Shown here piece by piece: positions 33,675-42,502 of a stretch of DNA of 64,000 nucleotides. The DNA is from Chitinophagales bacterium. GTDB taxonomy: Bacteria; Bacteroidota; Bacteroidia; Chitinophagales; Chitinophagaceae. The position numbers and the translations under genes are program-made. Location of the stretch: the NCBI GenBank assembly GCA_017303835.1, contig JAFLBI010000001.1:1550001-1614000 (forward strand), written 5' to 3'. Below the pieces are notes generated by a model, which did not search any database, was not told the origin of the DNA, and saw only the letters and a program-made list of their open reading frames with translations. How positions within the stretch are numbered: position 1 is the stretch's first letter; the number at the start of each line of letters is the position of its first letter.

Positions 33675-34607
33675 TCAGACCAGCCCTAATTTCTCTACAA
33701 CCACCCGGCTCATGCGCTCAAAAGCTTGATGACTATACCCGGCAATATGGGGCGTAATTAACACATTTGGCTGATTAACAAGCCATTGCAATTGAGCTTG
33801 TTCTTCTGATGAATAGGTTTCTAATCGCTCATTTTCCAAAACATCCAGTGCCGCGCCTTTGATCTTTCCGCCCTCTAATGCACGAATTAATGCTGCAGTG
33901 TCTGTCACTTTTCCTCTGCAGGTAGTGATGAAAAATGGCTGTTGTTCCAGGCTATCGAAAAAAGCATCATTGGCATAATGCTTTGTCTCTGCAGTTAGCG
34001 GAAGATGCAGACTCACCACATCGGCATAGCGGGCAATTTGTTCTAATCCTGATTCTCTGATATAGTCCTTTGCAAAGTCAAACCGATAACGGTCATGTGC
34101 TAATACCGTTACCTGAAATGGTTGTAGTAGTTGCGCAAAAACACTGCCTGTATTGCCATAGCCAATAATACCCACGGTGCTACCTGATAACTCTAACCCA
34201 CGATTGGCATCACGAATCCATTTACCCGCTTTCACTTCATCATAACTGCTGTGCAGCTTATTCATCAAAGAAAGCAACATACCCAATGCATGCTCAGCAA
34301 CAGCGAGTCGGTTTCCTTCCGGACTGCTCACACAAAGAATGCCTTTGCTTTCGGCGTATGCCACATCAATCAATTCCATGCCACTACCCAATCGCCCAAT
34401 CCATTTCAACTGAGCTGCTTTATCCAATAGCGCACGATCAATTTTCAATCTAGTTGTCACAATCAAACCTACCGTATCACCAATCTTTTCGATAAGTTCC
34501 TCATAAGTAATTGTCGGCGCATATTCCACCACAAAACCCTGCTGTATCAGTTTCTCTTCCAGCATTGGGTGGGCTTTGGCCGTTATGATCACTTTGCCTT
34601 GCATCAA
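33675..34607 (-). CDS. D-2-hydroxyacid dehydrogenase (phosphoglycerate-dehydrogenase-like)
   Basis: 310 residues. NAD-binding [16 protein letters not shown] (about 146-161), catalytic Arg in [13 protein letters not shown], Glu in LDVLENE and His in [15 protein letters not shown], the R-E-H triad of the family. No ACT or other regulatory domain follows, so it is the short form; true serine-pathway SerA activity is possible but other 2-hydroxy acids are equally likely. Start codon overlaps the rsmA stop by 4 nt, so the two are translationally coupled. Confidence 0.88.
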   Translation of the reverse strand: MMQGKVIITAKAHPMLEEKLIQQGFVVEYAPTITYEELIEKIGDTVGLIVTTRLKIDRALLDKAAQLKWIGRLGSGMELIDVAYAESKGILCVSSPEGNRLAVAEHALGMLLSLMNKLHSSYDEVKAGKWIRDANRGLELSGSTVGIIGYGNTGSVFAQLLQPFQVTVLAHDRYRFDFAKDYIRESGLEQIARYADVVSLHLPLTAETKHYANDAFFDSLEQQPFFITTCRGKVTDTAALIRALEGGKIKGAALDVLENERLETYSSEEQAQLQWLVNQPNVLITPHIAGYSHQAFERMSRVVVEKLGLV

Positions 34608-35362
34608 TAATTCATTTGAAAGGTGAGTGCCGCAAATTGCTCAATGCTCAATTGCTCTGCACGCAGATTAAACAAAGGATCTTCCAAAACAGTTGCATCA
34701 AACAATGTTTTTACCGCATTGCGTAAAGTCTTTCTACGTTGATTGAAAGCAGTCTTCACCAGATTTCGAAAATGCTTTTCTGATTTCACATCAAGCGCCA
34801 CTTCCTTTCTGCGCAGTTTAATTACCCCACTCACTACTTTGGGTGGAGGATTGAATGCCTCAGCAGGCACATCAAACAAATATTCAGTTGCATAGAATGC
34901 TTGCACCAATACACTGATTACCCCATATACTTTTGAACCCGGCTTGGCTGCAATTCTTTGTGCTACTTCTTTCTGAAACATCCCAATCATCACAGGTACC
35001 TGGTCTTTCCAATCAAGCATCTTGAATACAATCTGCGAGGAGATATTGTAAGGGAAATTGCCCACGATGATGAAACTGTCTTGAAATGGAGGATCAATGT
35101 CCAGAAAGCTTTGATGAATGAGCTTACCAGTAATGGCTGGAAAATGGTGTTCGAGATAAGCTATTTTCTCTGCATCCAGTTCAACAGCCTTCAACTCTAT
35201 ATTCTCCAGCTGTAACAGGTGCTTGGTTAATGCTCCCCCACCCGGGCCTACTTCCAGTAATTGATGGTAGTTTTCTTGCTGTAAAGCCTCCACGATGCGC
35301 ACACAAACACTATCGTCTTTCAGGAAATGTTGACCCAGTGATTTTTTGAGGGTGTATTGCAT
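34604..35362 (-). CDS. rsmA: 16S rRNA (adenine1518-N6/adenine1519-N6)-dimethyltransferase
   Basis: 252 residues, the KsgA/RsmA length. SAM-binding [14 protein letters not shown] (about 38-51), catalytic [15 protein letters not shown] (NxxY/F-type motif NFPY), N-terminal [12 protein letters not shown] that contacts the rRNA. It dimethylates two adenines in helix 45 during late 30S assembly. Confidence 0.97.
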   Translation of the reverse strand: MQYTLKKSLGQHFLKDDSVCVRIVEALQQENYHQLLEVGPGGGALTKHLLQLENIELKAVELDAEKIAYLEHHFPAITGKLIHQSFLDIDPPFQDSFIIVGNFPYNISSQIVFKMLDWKDQVPVMIGMFQKEVAQRIAAKPGSKVYGVISVLVQAFYATEYLFDVPAEAFNPPPKVVSGVIKLRRKEVALDVKSEKHFRNLVKTAFNQRRKTLRNAVKTLFDATVLEDPLFNLRAEQLSIEQFAALTFQMNY

Positions 35363-35366
35363 GGCG

Positions 35367-35402
35367 CAAAACTACTGTTTTGACCGGTATAGCCCTGCCA
35401 AA
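35367..35402 (-). promoter_or_regulatory. candidate rsmA promoter
   Basis: Minus strand TTTG (35402-35399), 24 nt, TAGTTTTG (35374-35367). The -7 ends only 4 nt before the ATG, so the transcript would be leaderless. The spacer is longer than usual. Confidence 0.35.
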
Positions 35403-35441
35403 CAGTTGATAATGCTTATTTTTACCCAATAATCAAGCAAC

Positions 35442-36536
35442 ATGAGTAACGATTTGCAAAGGCCGGTGATTGGATTTTCCTGTGGCGACCTGAACGGCAT
35501 TGGTATTGAAATGATCATCAAAACCCTGTCTGATAACCGCATACTGGATATTTGCACGCCGGTGGTTTTTGCCAGCAATAAAAGCATCAATTTCTATCGC
35601 AAAAGTCTGGCCGATATCAACCTGAACTATGCCAGCTCAAAAGATGCGTCACGCATCAATCCCAAACAGATCAATATTGTGAACTGCTGGGAAGAAGAAG
35701 TGGCTATTACGCCGGGACAGCTAAATGAGCTTGGTGGTAAATATGCCATCATTTCTTTGCGTGCTGCTGCACAGGCTTTGAAAGACGGACAAATTCAAGG
35801 TTTGGTTACAGCCCCTATCCATAAAAAGAATGTACAATCAGCTGATTTCAGCTACAGTGGCCATACACCTTTCCTAAAAGATTTCTTTGGTGCAAATGAT
35901 GTGGCCATGCTGATGACTGCACCTAATATGCGTGTAGGTTTGGTAACTGAGCATGTACCAGTTGCGGAATTGGGCAAGCATATTACCAAGGAAGCCATTA
36001 TCAGTAAACTCAAAATCATCCACAGCAGTTTGCAGAAAGATTTTGGCATTGACAAACCAAGAATTGCTGTGCTGGGCATGAACCCACATTCAGGCGATGA
36101 AGGGTTGATTGGTAACGAAGAGGAATCAGTGATCAAACCAGCTATCAAAGAAAGCAAACAACATATCATGGTGTTTGGGCCATACAGCGCTGATGCATTC
36201 TTTGCACGTGGTCAGCATGAAAGATTTGATGCAGTGCTAGCCATGTACCATGATCAGGGATTGATTCCATTCAAATCGCTCGCAATCGGCGAAGGCGTGA
36301 ATTATACTGCAGGCCTGCCTGTGGTACGCACTAGTCCTGATCACGGAACAGCATTTGACATTGCCGGAAAAGGAAAAGCAGATCACACATCATTCCTGGA
36401 AGCAACTTACACTTGTATTGATATCATTCGTCAGCGCATGGGTTATGCAGATGCCAGACAAAATCCGCTCAAGAAAATGAGTATGCGTTTGTTTGCCAAC
36501 GCGGTGGATGAAAAAATTGAAGAATCTGAATCCTGA
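35442..36536 (+). CDS. pdxA: 4-hydroxythreonine-4-phosphate dehydrogenase
   Basis: 364 residues. PdxA oxidises 4-phosphohydroxy-L-threonine in the DXP-dependent pyridoxal phosphate pathway. Signatures: GFSCGDLNGIGIEMIIKTL at the N-terminus, VTAPIHKKNVQ, SGHTPFLKDFF with a metal histidine, and VLAMYHDQGLIPFKSLAIGEGVNYTAGLPVVRTSPDHGTAFDIAGKG-type C-terminal blocks (in parts, about 265-310) bearing the other two metal histidines. Divergent from rsmA with 79 nt between; rsmA-pdxA neighbourhood is common in bacteria. Confidence 0.96.
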   Translation: MSNDLQRPVIGFSCGDLNGIGIEMIIKTLSDNRILDICTPVVFASNKSINFYRKSLADINLNYASSKDASRINPKQINIVNCWEEEVAITPGQLNELGGKYAIISLRAAAQALKDGQIQGLVTAPIHKKNVQSADFSYSGHTPFLKDFFGANDVAMLMTAPNMRVGLVTEHVPVAELGKHITKEAIISKLKIIHSSLQKDFGIDKPRIAVLGMNPHSGDEGLIGNEEESVIKPAIKESKQHIMVFGPYSADAFFARGQHERFDAVLAMYHDQGLIPFKSLAIGEGVNYTAGLPVVRTSPDHGTAFDIAGKGKADHTSFLEATYTCIDIIRQRMGYADARQNPLKKMSMRLFANAVDEKIEESES

Positions 36537-36541
36537 TAACT

Positions 36542-37411
36542 ATGATACAACTGGAGCATGATCTGCTGCGCATCTCCATTGCTGAAAAAGGTGCTGAGTT
36601 ACAAAGTCTGTACAGAAAAGACCTGAATCTTGAATACCTCTGGAGCGGTGATCCTGCTTACTGGGGAAAGTTTAGTCCGGTTTTATTCCCCATTGTTGGC
36701 GGACTAAAAGACAATACCTATTTCTACAAGGGACAAGCGTATCAATTGGGTCGTCATGGCTTTGCACGCGATATGGAATTCAGCGTGCAATCTCAAAGCA
36801 ATGAGGCAGTTGTCCTTGTATTAAACAGTAATGAAGCAACCAAGAAAGTATATCCATTTGATTTCTCTTTTGAATTGGGTTACTTGATTCAACATGACAT
36901 GCTCACTGTTAGTTACACAATCATCAACACAGGTAAGGAAACATTGTACGCATCTATTGGTGCACATCCGGCTTTCAAGATTCCTTTGACTGATGTAACT
37001 AAGTATGAAGATTGGTATCTGGAATTTGCACAAACAGAACATACAGGCAAATGGCCACTCACCAAAGAAGGATTGATTGAAGCTGCACCCATACCCTGCT
37101 TAGAAAACACGAATGTCTTAGCCTTGAATAAGCCACTGTTTTATGGTGATGCTTTAGTATTTAAAGATTTACAATCAACAGCCATCAGCATCAAAAGCAA
37201 ACAATCAACACATGGCTTAAGTATGCAATTTGAAGGATTTCCTTACTATGGTATCTGGGCTGCTAAAGATGCAGACTTTGTTTGTTTAGAACCCTGGTGT
37301 GGTATTGCGGATAATGCTACTACCAATCAAGAATTAACCAACAAGGAAGGCATTCATGCCATTGAACAAGGCAGTTCAATCATAAGAAGCTGGTCTGTGC
37401 AGGTTTTCTGA
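36542..37411 (+). CDS. aldose 1-epimerase family protein (LacX/YeaD-like)
   Basis: 289 residues, beta-sandwich of the galactose mutarotase fold. Visible landmarks: GAELQSLYRKDLNLEYLW, PILFPIVGGLKDN-type stretch (SPVLFPIVGGLKDNTYFYKG in parts), GRHGFARDMEF with catalytic-type histidine, IGAHPAFKIPL with the second histidine, and CLEPWCGIADN near the C-terminus. It probably interconverts sugar or sugar-phosphate anomers; substrate unknown. 5 nt after pdxA, so co-transcribed. Confidence 0.88.
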   Translation: MIQLEHDLLRISIAEKGAELQSLYRKDLNLEYLWSGDPAYWGKFSPVLFPIVGGLKDNTYFYKGQAYQLGRHGFARDMEFSVQSQSNEAVVLVLNSNEATKKVYPFDFSFELGYLIQHDMLTVSYTIINTGKETLYASIGAHPAFKIPLTDVTKYEDWYLEFAQTEHTGKWPLTKEGLIEAAPIPCLENTNVLALNKPLFYGDALVFKDLQSTAISIKSKQSTHGLSMQFEGFPYYGIWAAKDADFVCLEPWCGIADNATTNQELTNKEGIHAIEQGSSIIRSWSVQVF

Positions 37412-37412
37412 T

Positions 37413-38099
37413 TTATTTGAAAGCTGAAGCCGGAACACCTTTATTGATACTGTAATTGGCGTAAGTAATTTCTACACGTCCCTTTTTACCCTTCATGCGG
37501 TTCTTGGTTTCCTGATCCACATCATCGAATTCAAGCGTAATTCCTTTGGGCAATTTGTAGTCCTTGGTATTGAAGCTGAAGATTACTTTATCCGGCAGGC
37601 CATAATCTGCAAATTTGCCATACTGCATTTCCATTTCATAAGTACCATTCTCTCTGGTGGTAGTAACTGCTTTTTTCACCAGCAAATTGGCTTCATCGAT
37701 GTACATCGTCGTTAATACCACATCACTGTTCTCTGCAGTAGGCAATAATTTCACCACGCGTAATTTCTGCGCATTCAATACCTGCTCGCCTGCATCCAGC
37801 GCCATGAAATCATTGGTTGTGATAATGGAACGCATATTCACTGTAACACCTCCCTTAGGCAGGATAGAAATGCCGCCATCTTTCTGGAGCTTGAACAGAT
37901 TGGGCTTTTTATAAAACACTTTCACACGGCCAATAGGTGCTTTGATGAAAGCTACATCAGTTTTCATCTTACCTTCTGCGGTATAATCGTTCACCTGATC
38001 CATTTTGGCTTTCACCTTATTGATCAGGGCAGTCATATCCTGTGCTTTGCTATCAAACACTGCACACACAACCAGCAATACAACCAATATCTTTTTCAT
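37413..38099 (-). CDS. LolA-like outer-membrane lipoprotein carrier family protein
   Basis: 228 residues with a signal peptide (1-19, FDSKA|Q). The rest has the LolA/LppM-type half-barrel pattern: helix ALINKVKAKMDQVNDYTAEG then repeated strands, KPNLFKLQKDGG, and a late segment EMEMQYGKFADYGLPDKVIFSF. Periplasmic lipid or lipoprotein carriage is the family role, but classical LolA is shorter and linked to lolCDE. Here it shares one nucleotide (TGATG) with the upstream ABC-2 permease, so it is likely a dedicated partner of that transporter. Confidence 0.72.
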   Translation of the reverse strand: MKKILVVLLVVCAVFDSKAQDMTALINKVKAKMDQVNDYTAEGKMKTDVAFIKAPIGRVKVFYKKPNLFKLQKDGGISILPKGGVTVNMRSIITTNDFMALDAGEQVLNAQKLRVVKLLPTAENSDVVLTTMYIDEANLLVKKAVTTTRENGTYEMEMQYGKFADYGLPDKVIFSFNTKDYKLPKGITLEFDDVDQETKNRMKGKKGRVEITYANYSINKGVPASAFK

Positions 38100-38974
38100 C
38101 AGCTCAACACATCTTTACGTTTGAAAATAATCGCGGCAGCACCTACAAATACCACAATATGCGCCATCAACACCATCGCAGAGTTCCAGATTTTTTGCGG
38201 GTTCTGTATCGTTCCCGGTATGGCTTCATTCAAGTCATTCACCTTCAAGTCAAAAAACTCCTTCCAGGTAATCATATGAGAAGTAAACAGATAAGGCTTG
38301 ATTGCATTGAATAAGGGAATACTCATCGTACTCAAAATCGTACTCACAATAATCACACTCATGGTAGCAACAATAGGGCCAATAGAATTATCCGCGAATA
38401 ATGATAAGAGAAACCCGAGTGCAGCAACAGTTGTCATAGCTAAAGCAGCAAAGCAGAAAGCACCTGCATAGCGCCAGAACACATCATCTGCTTTAATCAC
38501 TACTGCATAACTGCTTTTCATGATGAACATATCATCTGTACCAAAGACAAGCATACTTAGTAGTAATGCCTGAATCGCTACCCAGATCAATAATAAAATA
38601 GTGTAGACAGCAGAAGCCAGAAATTTTGCGAGTACAAATTCCAGTCGACTAACAGGCTTGGTCATCAACACACGAAGTGTACCCATATTGGCTTCGCCGG
38701 AAATCATATCAGCCGCAATCAATGCTATTAATAGCGGCACGTGCACCAATAACAATTGTAACACCACATAGCAGACGAAATAACCATTGAGGATATTTCC
38801 ATCAACAGAAAAAGAACTGTTGAAGTCGGCCATTACAAACTCTGCATACTCTTTACCATCCACTTTCAAACCAAGCTGTACCACACCAATGAGTGCTGTG
38901 ATGGCTGCGAAAGCGATATATGTCCGCGGTCTGCGGAATATTTTATACAACTCAATTTGAAAAAGCGTCCACAT
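38099..38974 (-). CDS. ABC-2 type transporter permease
   Basis: 291 residues, six hydrophobic segments (about 18-38, 68-90, 112-136, 160-188, 195-215, 262-283). MWTLFQIELYKIFRRPRTYI is the typical start of NatB/gliding-type ABC-2 permeases, with the long periplasmic loop after the first segment. Overlaps the ATPase gene by 23 nt and is followed by the LolA-like gene. Exported substrate unknown. Confidence 0.9.
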   Translation of the reverse strand: MWTLFQIELYKIFRRPRTYIAFAAITALIGVVQLGLKVDGKEYAEFVMADFNSSFSVDGNILNGYFVCYVVLQLLLVHVPLLIALIAADMISGEANMGTLRVLMTKPVSRLEFVLAKFLASAVYTILLLIWVAIQALLLSMLVFGTDDMFIMKSSYAVVIKADDVFWRYAGAFCFAALAMTTVAALGFLLSLFADNSIGPIVATMSVIIVSTILSTMSIPLFNAIKPYLFTSHMITWKEFFDLKVNDLNEAIPGTIQNPQKIWNSAMVLMAHIVVFVGAAAIIFKRKDVLS

Positions 38975-39884
38975 GTTGTTTTCCCGCGGTTACCTGTAAA
39001 AAATAATCTTCCAGTGAGTGTTTCGGCTGCATGGATAATACACCAATCTGCATTTGAACCAATGCTTTGTGCAGTTCCGGAATATCGTTGCGATGCAATT
39101 GCAGCAAGATCTGCCCACCTCTTTGTTCTTTCAGCACACCAGCCCATTGGCTTTGCAGCAAACTTGTCCAGGCAAATGCTGGATCTGTTGTCGTAAGCTC
39201 AACCAAGGTTTGTGCCGGATCAAATAAAGCAGCAGCACTACCTTCCACAATCTTTCTGCCTTTATCAATAATCAGCACCCTTGTGGCAATCTGTTCAATC
39301 TCGCTCAACAAGTGTGATGATACGATAATCGTTTTCTTCCACTCCCTACTCAAGTGCAGAATCAGGTTACGAATATCTGCGATACCCTGAGGATCGAGTC
39401 CGTTTGTTGGTTCATCCAACACAATCAATTGCGGATTATGCACTAGTGCAATCGCAATACCCAGCCTTTGTTTCATACCCTGTGAGAAAGTGCGTACTTT
39501 ATCAGCAGCTCTTTCTGCCAAACCCACCATTTCCAATTGATCCATCAGCTGTTTCCTGCCAACCTGCACCCCACTCAATCGAGCAAACAAACGCAGGTTA
39601 TCATAGGCGGAGAGGTATTTGTATACGTCCGGCTTTTCGATTACTGCACCAATTTGTTGCAGGATTTCTTTTCGATGGGTAGCCAATGGCATGTCGAAAA
39701 TATTGATGGAACCTGCGGTGGGGGCAATCAAAGTCATCAACATACGGATCGTGGTGCTTTTTCCGGCACCATTCTGGCCCAGAAATCCATAGACATCTCC
39801 TGCTTCTACTGTGAAAGAGAGGTCATTTACAGCTGCGAAACTGCCGAATTGTTTGGAAAGATGTTGAACGGAGACGATTGCCAT
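38952..39884 (-). CDS. ABC transporter ATP-binding protein
   Basis: 310 residues. Walker A GQNGAGKSTTI (about 37-47), signature FSQGMKQRLGIA (about 134-145), Walker B LIVLDEPTNGLDP and switch histidine SSHLLSE. The extra C-terminal domain (about 220-310) is as in drug/Na+ or gliding (GldA-like) ATPases. Drives the permease encoded downstream. First gene of ATPase-permease-LolA-like operon. Confidence 0.95.
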   Translation of the reverse strand: MAIVSVQHLSKQFGSFAAVNDLSFTVEAGDVYGFLGQNGAGKSTTIRMLMTLIAPTAGSINIFDMPLATHRKEILQQIGAVIEKPDVYKYLSAYDNLRLFARLSGVQVGRKQLMDQLEMVGLAERAADKVRTFSQGMKQRLGIAIALVHNPQLIVLDEPTNGLDPQGIADIRNLILHLSREWKKTIIVSSHLLSEIEQIATRVLIIDKGRKIVEGSAAALFDPAQTLVELTTTDPAFAWTSLLQSQWAGVLKEQRGGQILLQLHRNDIPELHKALVQMQIGVLSMQPKHSLEDYFLQVTAGKQHVDAFSN

Positions 39885-39904
39885 GGCACTATAACAATGC
39901 GGGG

Positions 39905-39912
39905 CAAAGGTA
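39905..39912 (-). promoter_or_regulatory. -7 box of the ABC operon
   Basis: Minus strand TACCTTTG, exact consensus, 20 nt before the ATPase start codon; no -33 TTTG. Confidence 0.4.
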
Positions 39913-39935
39913 GTTGAATGAACAGCGAAAAAACC

Positions 39936-40232
39936 TTAATTATTCTTCCCAACCTGAAGATAAGCCTGAAGCGCTTTAACATATGCTTCAAAGGCTTTGA
40001 CGCCTTCGGGTGTGACTTTACAGGTTGTTTGCGGGTAATTGTCTACAAATTGCTTGGTAACTTCAATATACCCGGCTTCTTTCAGTTTTTGTACCTGCAC
40101 ACTGAGGTTACCGGCGGTTGCATTGGTCTTCTCTTTAATGAAGGTGAACTCAGCCTCCTTCACACTAATGAGCAGACTCATGATGGCCAGTCTTAACTGA
40201 GAATGTAATATGGGATCCAGTTCTTTAAACAT
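39936..40232 (-). CDS. winged-helix transcription regulator (MarR/HTH_34-like)
   Basis: 98 residues, a single winged helix: helices in ILHSQLRLAIMSLLISVKEAE (8-28, in part), recognition helix around ATAGNLSVQVQKLKEAGYI, wing at VTKQFVDNYPQTTCKVTPEG, and a C-terminal dimer helix. Starts 8 nt inside the end of the upstream membrane-protein gene, so its translation is coupled to it. It lies directly upstream of the ABC operon and is a candidate regulator of it or of its own operon. Confidence 0.85.
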   Translation of the reverse strand: MFKELDPILHSQLRLAIMSLLISVKEAEFTFIKEKTNATAGNLSVQVQKLKEAGYIEVTKQFVDNYPQTTCKVTPEGVKAFEAYVKALQAYLQVGKNN

Positions 40233-40911
40233 TCGCCTTTTGTTGTGCCAGGTACTTTCTTCTTAAGATAACGCCGGGAATGAACCAGCAGATCAATGCT
40301 GCTACTCCTCCCAATAAAAAGTCATATTCAGTAATGGTAAAGCAAGAGCCAATAAAAAGTCCGTATGTGATCACTGCGCCGTACAACATGGGCTTGAATT
40401 TTTTAACAATACCTGTAACCAATGTTGGAAATGCATAGATGAGGATGAATAATGAATAAATACTTGGTGTGAAGGCGCTGATGGATTCATCTGCTTTGCT
40501 GCTATTGAGATAATGCTTAGTCAATTGCCAACCTTCCTGTTTGATAAATTCGTTAGTTACACCAGGAACGATCATTTGATAGATGTTTAAACCAAAAATA
40601 GTTATACCAAATACCAGCCAAACGGCATTCAAAGCATCGTCTTCGTATTGCTTTACTTTATTGGATTTTTTCTCTTGTACCGAAATAAATACCTGAGGAA
40701 TAATTGCTGCCAATACAATTAACCAGATATCAAATCCAAAGGAGAAATCATATGTACGTTGAAAGTAAGTAACTACAGAAGCGACAGTTACCACTGTGCC
40801 CCACAGCAGAGAACCTATACCGGTATCATGATAGCTACTCTTGGCCTTTTGAATCATGTTGGTAATCAGATCAAGGCTTTCCTTTTCAGTCATGGGTGTT
40901 TCCTTATTCAT
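40225..40911 (-). CDS. hypothetical polytopic membrane protein, paralogue 1
   Basis: 228 residues, not recognised. N-terminus ESLDLITNMIQKAKSSYHDTGIGSLLWGTVV, given here in part, then about five hydrophobic segments and a basic end (PGVILRRKYLAQQK). It is a diverged paralogue of the next protein: ETLQLIESMINKAQ versus ESLDLITNMIQKAK, and LRRKYLAQQ versus LKAKYKAAQ. Start ATG overlaps the previous stop (ATGA), and its end overlaps the winged-helix gene. Confidence 0.75.
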   Translation of the reverse strand: MNKETPMTEKESLDLITNMIQKAKSSYHDTGIGSLLWGTVVTVASVVTYFQRTYDFSFGFDIWLIVLAAIIPQVFISVQEKKSNKVKQYEDDALNAVWLVFGITIFGLNIYQMIVPGVTNEFIKQEGWQLTKHYLNSSKADESISAFTPSIYSLFILIYAFPTLVTGIVKKFKPMLYGAVITYGLFIGSCFTITEYDFLLGGVAALICWFIPGVILRRKYLAQQKANV

Positions 40912-41498
40912 GATTGTGCTGCTTTGTATTTAGCTTTCAAAATATACCCTGGTACAATCCATGCTGTGATCACTGCTAATGCGAGCAATAGCAAGGTATT
41001 GAGTGGATCAACAAAAGTAGCCACCACAGCAAGCACCCAACAAACCACTGCACCAAACATCAATGCCTTAAACCGCATAATTGCGCCAGAAAGGAATGTA
41101 GGCATACCATATAGCATCAAAATGATGGGATACATGGATACCCATGAATTGGATCTGCCTAAAATAAACGTAGCAATGCCTCCACTGATACCGAAGACAA
41201 TCCAGACATAAGAAATAATCTCATCAGTATAGGTGCGAACAGTCTGCTTTTTACTCTGTCGGGCGAGATAAATGATTTGATAGGCCACTGCAATCCAGGT
41301 TGCAAACCAGACCATTTCCGGATTCTGAATGCTGGACCATCGGATCATGCCGTAATGCAATAAGGAACAGGCTAGAATCACCCATCCCCATAATAAATAC
41401 AAAGTACCATTCTCACCAAAGCGGTTTTGTGCTTTGTTGATCATGGACTCAATCAGTTGCAGGGTTTCCTGCGGTGAACGTTCAGGATGATTTTCCAT
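40908..41498 (-). CDS. hypothetical polytopic membrane protein, paralogue 2
   Basis: 196 residues, same plan as paralogue 1: short helical N-terminus (ETLQLIESMINKAQNRFG), five hydrophobic segments (about 30-48, 58-76, 92-112, 120-140, 148-172), PGYILKAKYKAAQS end. ATGA overlap with paralogue 1. Function unknown; pairing with a regulator suggests sensing or anti-regulation at the membrane. A near -7 (TATCTTTA) sits about 20 nt upstream. Confidence 0.75.
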   Translation of the reverse strand: MENHPERSPQETLQLIESMINKAQNRFGENGTLYLLWGWVILACSLLHYGMIRWSSIQNPEMVWFATWIAVAYQIIYLARQSKKQTVRTYTDEIISYVWIVFGISGGIATFILGRSNSWVSMYPIILMLYGMPTFLSGAIMRFKALMFGAVVCWVLAVVATFVDPLNTLLLLALAVITAWIVPGYILKAKYKAAQS

Positions 41499-41563
41499 AA
41501 ACTAATTGTATACGTGTAAAGATAGCAGAGGCACTGAGGCCTCTGCATTTGTTGATACACATC

Positions 41564-42190
41564 TTACTGACATTGGGCCAGCATCTTTTCGGCATCGGCC
41601 TTGCCCCAATTGGGATGAAATGCAGATGCGGGCTGATAGGTCTTGAATAATTCCACAGATTTAGCGAACAAAGGTTTGGCTACCGATTTACCACCACCAA
41701 AAGCTTCCGGCGTATTCATTAAAGTCATGGCTTCGAGGTAATAGATACGCGGATTCTTGGGATCTGCCTGCTTAGCTGCTGCTAAAGCTTGTTGGCCTTC
41801 CTGACCATAAGTTTGCCAGCGACTCATAGGATCTACCATCATTTGCAATACAGCAATCTGTTGCTTTAAACAGTACAAGTCGGCATTTTTTTCAATGGCT
41901 TCTGCTTTACTTATCAGTTCCTTGCATTTTTCACCGGTCTTGTCTTTATCTGATTTCTGATCCATCCAGGCTGCGTTGTACAAAGAGAATGCAGCGTAGT
42001 AATAAGGCAACCACTGTGTTTTTTCTGCTTCTGCAACGCGCTCAAAAAAAGCAGCAGCTTCTTGCATTTCAGTAGCCGACTTCGCTTCTTTCATCATACC
42101 CAATCCGCGCTGCATAGCAGATTCGAATTTAGATTGTGCATTTACTGCAACTGCTGCGAACATAGCAGCAATAACTACTAACTGTTTCAT
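41564..42190 (-). CDS. secreted TPR-like hypothetical protein
   Basis: 208 residues with a signal peptide (1-18, AVAVNA|Q). All-helical remainder with TPR-style repeats (FFERVAEAEKTQWLPYYYAAF..., ALAAAKQADPKNPRIYYLEAM) and several tryptophan/alanine pairs. A periplasmic scaffold is likely; no specific function recognised. In the operon between the 2TM gene and the membrane paralogues. Confidence 0.7.
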   Translation of the reverse strand: MKQLVVIAAMFAAVAVNAQSKFESAMQRGLGMMKEAKSATEMQEAAAFFERVAEAEKTQWLPYYYAAFSLYNAAWMDQKSDKDKTGEKCKELISKAEAIEKNADLYCLKQQIAVLQMMVDPMSRWQTYGQEGQQALAAAKQADPKNPRIYYLEAMTLMNTPEAFGGGKSVAKPLFAKSVELFKTYQPASAFHPNWGKADAEKMLAQCQ

Positions 42191-42225
42191 AACAATGTGA
42201 TTTTGTGAGGATGTTTGTGATGTAT

Positions 42226-42492
42226 TTATGATTTGTTCTTAAGCTTATCATACTCCTTTTCAGCAGAGAAAAAACTGTCGGCATGAAATGCACCAAAATA
42301 ATGCATCAGCAAACCGATACCCCAGCCAAGCATTGGCCAGATGGGCCAGAAATAACTGGTATAAGGTCTGGAAGAGATATACCAAATGGCTACCAGAAAA
42401 AGATTGACCACTACGTAAGAAAAAAGATGCTTTTTAAATGATGCACGTGCCTGGGCCAGTTCCCAAAGTGCTCTGTTTTTCTCGTTTTGCAT
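42226..42492 (-). CDS. 2TM-domain protein
   Basis: 88 residues. Amphipathic lead ALWELAQARASFKKHLFSYV, then two hydrophobic segments (about 27-42 and 50-66) with WPMLGWGIGLLMHYF, the 2TM domain pattern found alone or in histidine kinases of Bacteroidota. Role unknown. 10 nt after the TonB receptor gene. Confidence 0.85.
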   Translation of the reverse strand: MQNEKNRALWELAQARASFKKHLFSYVVVNLFLVAIWYISSRPYTSYFWPIWPMLGWGIGLLMHYFGAFHADSFFSAEKEYDKLKNKS

Positions 42493-42502
42493 ACAGTAGG
42501 TT

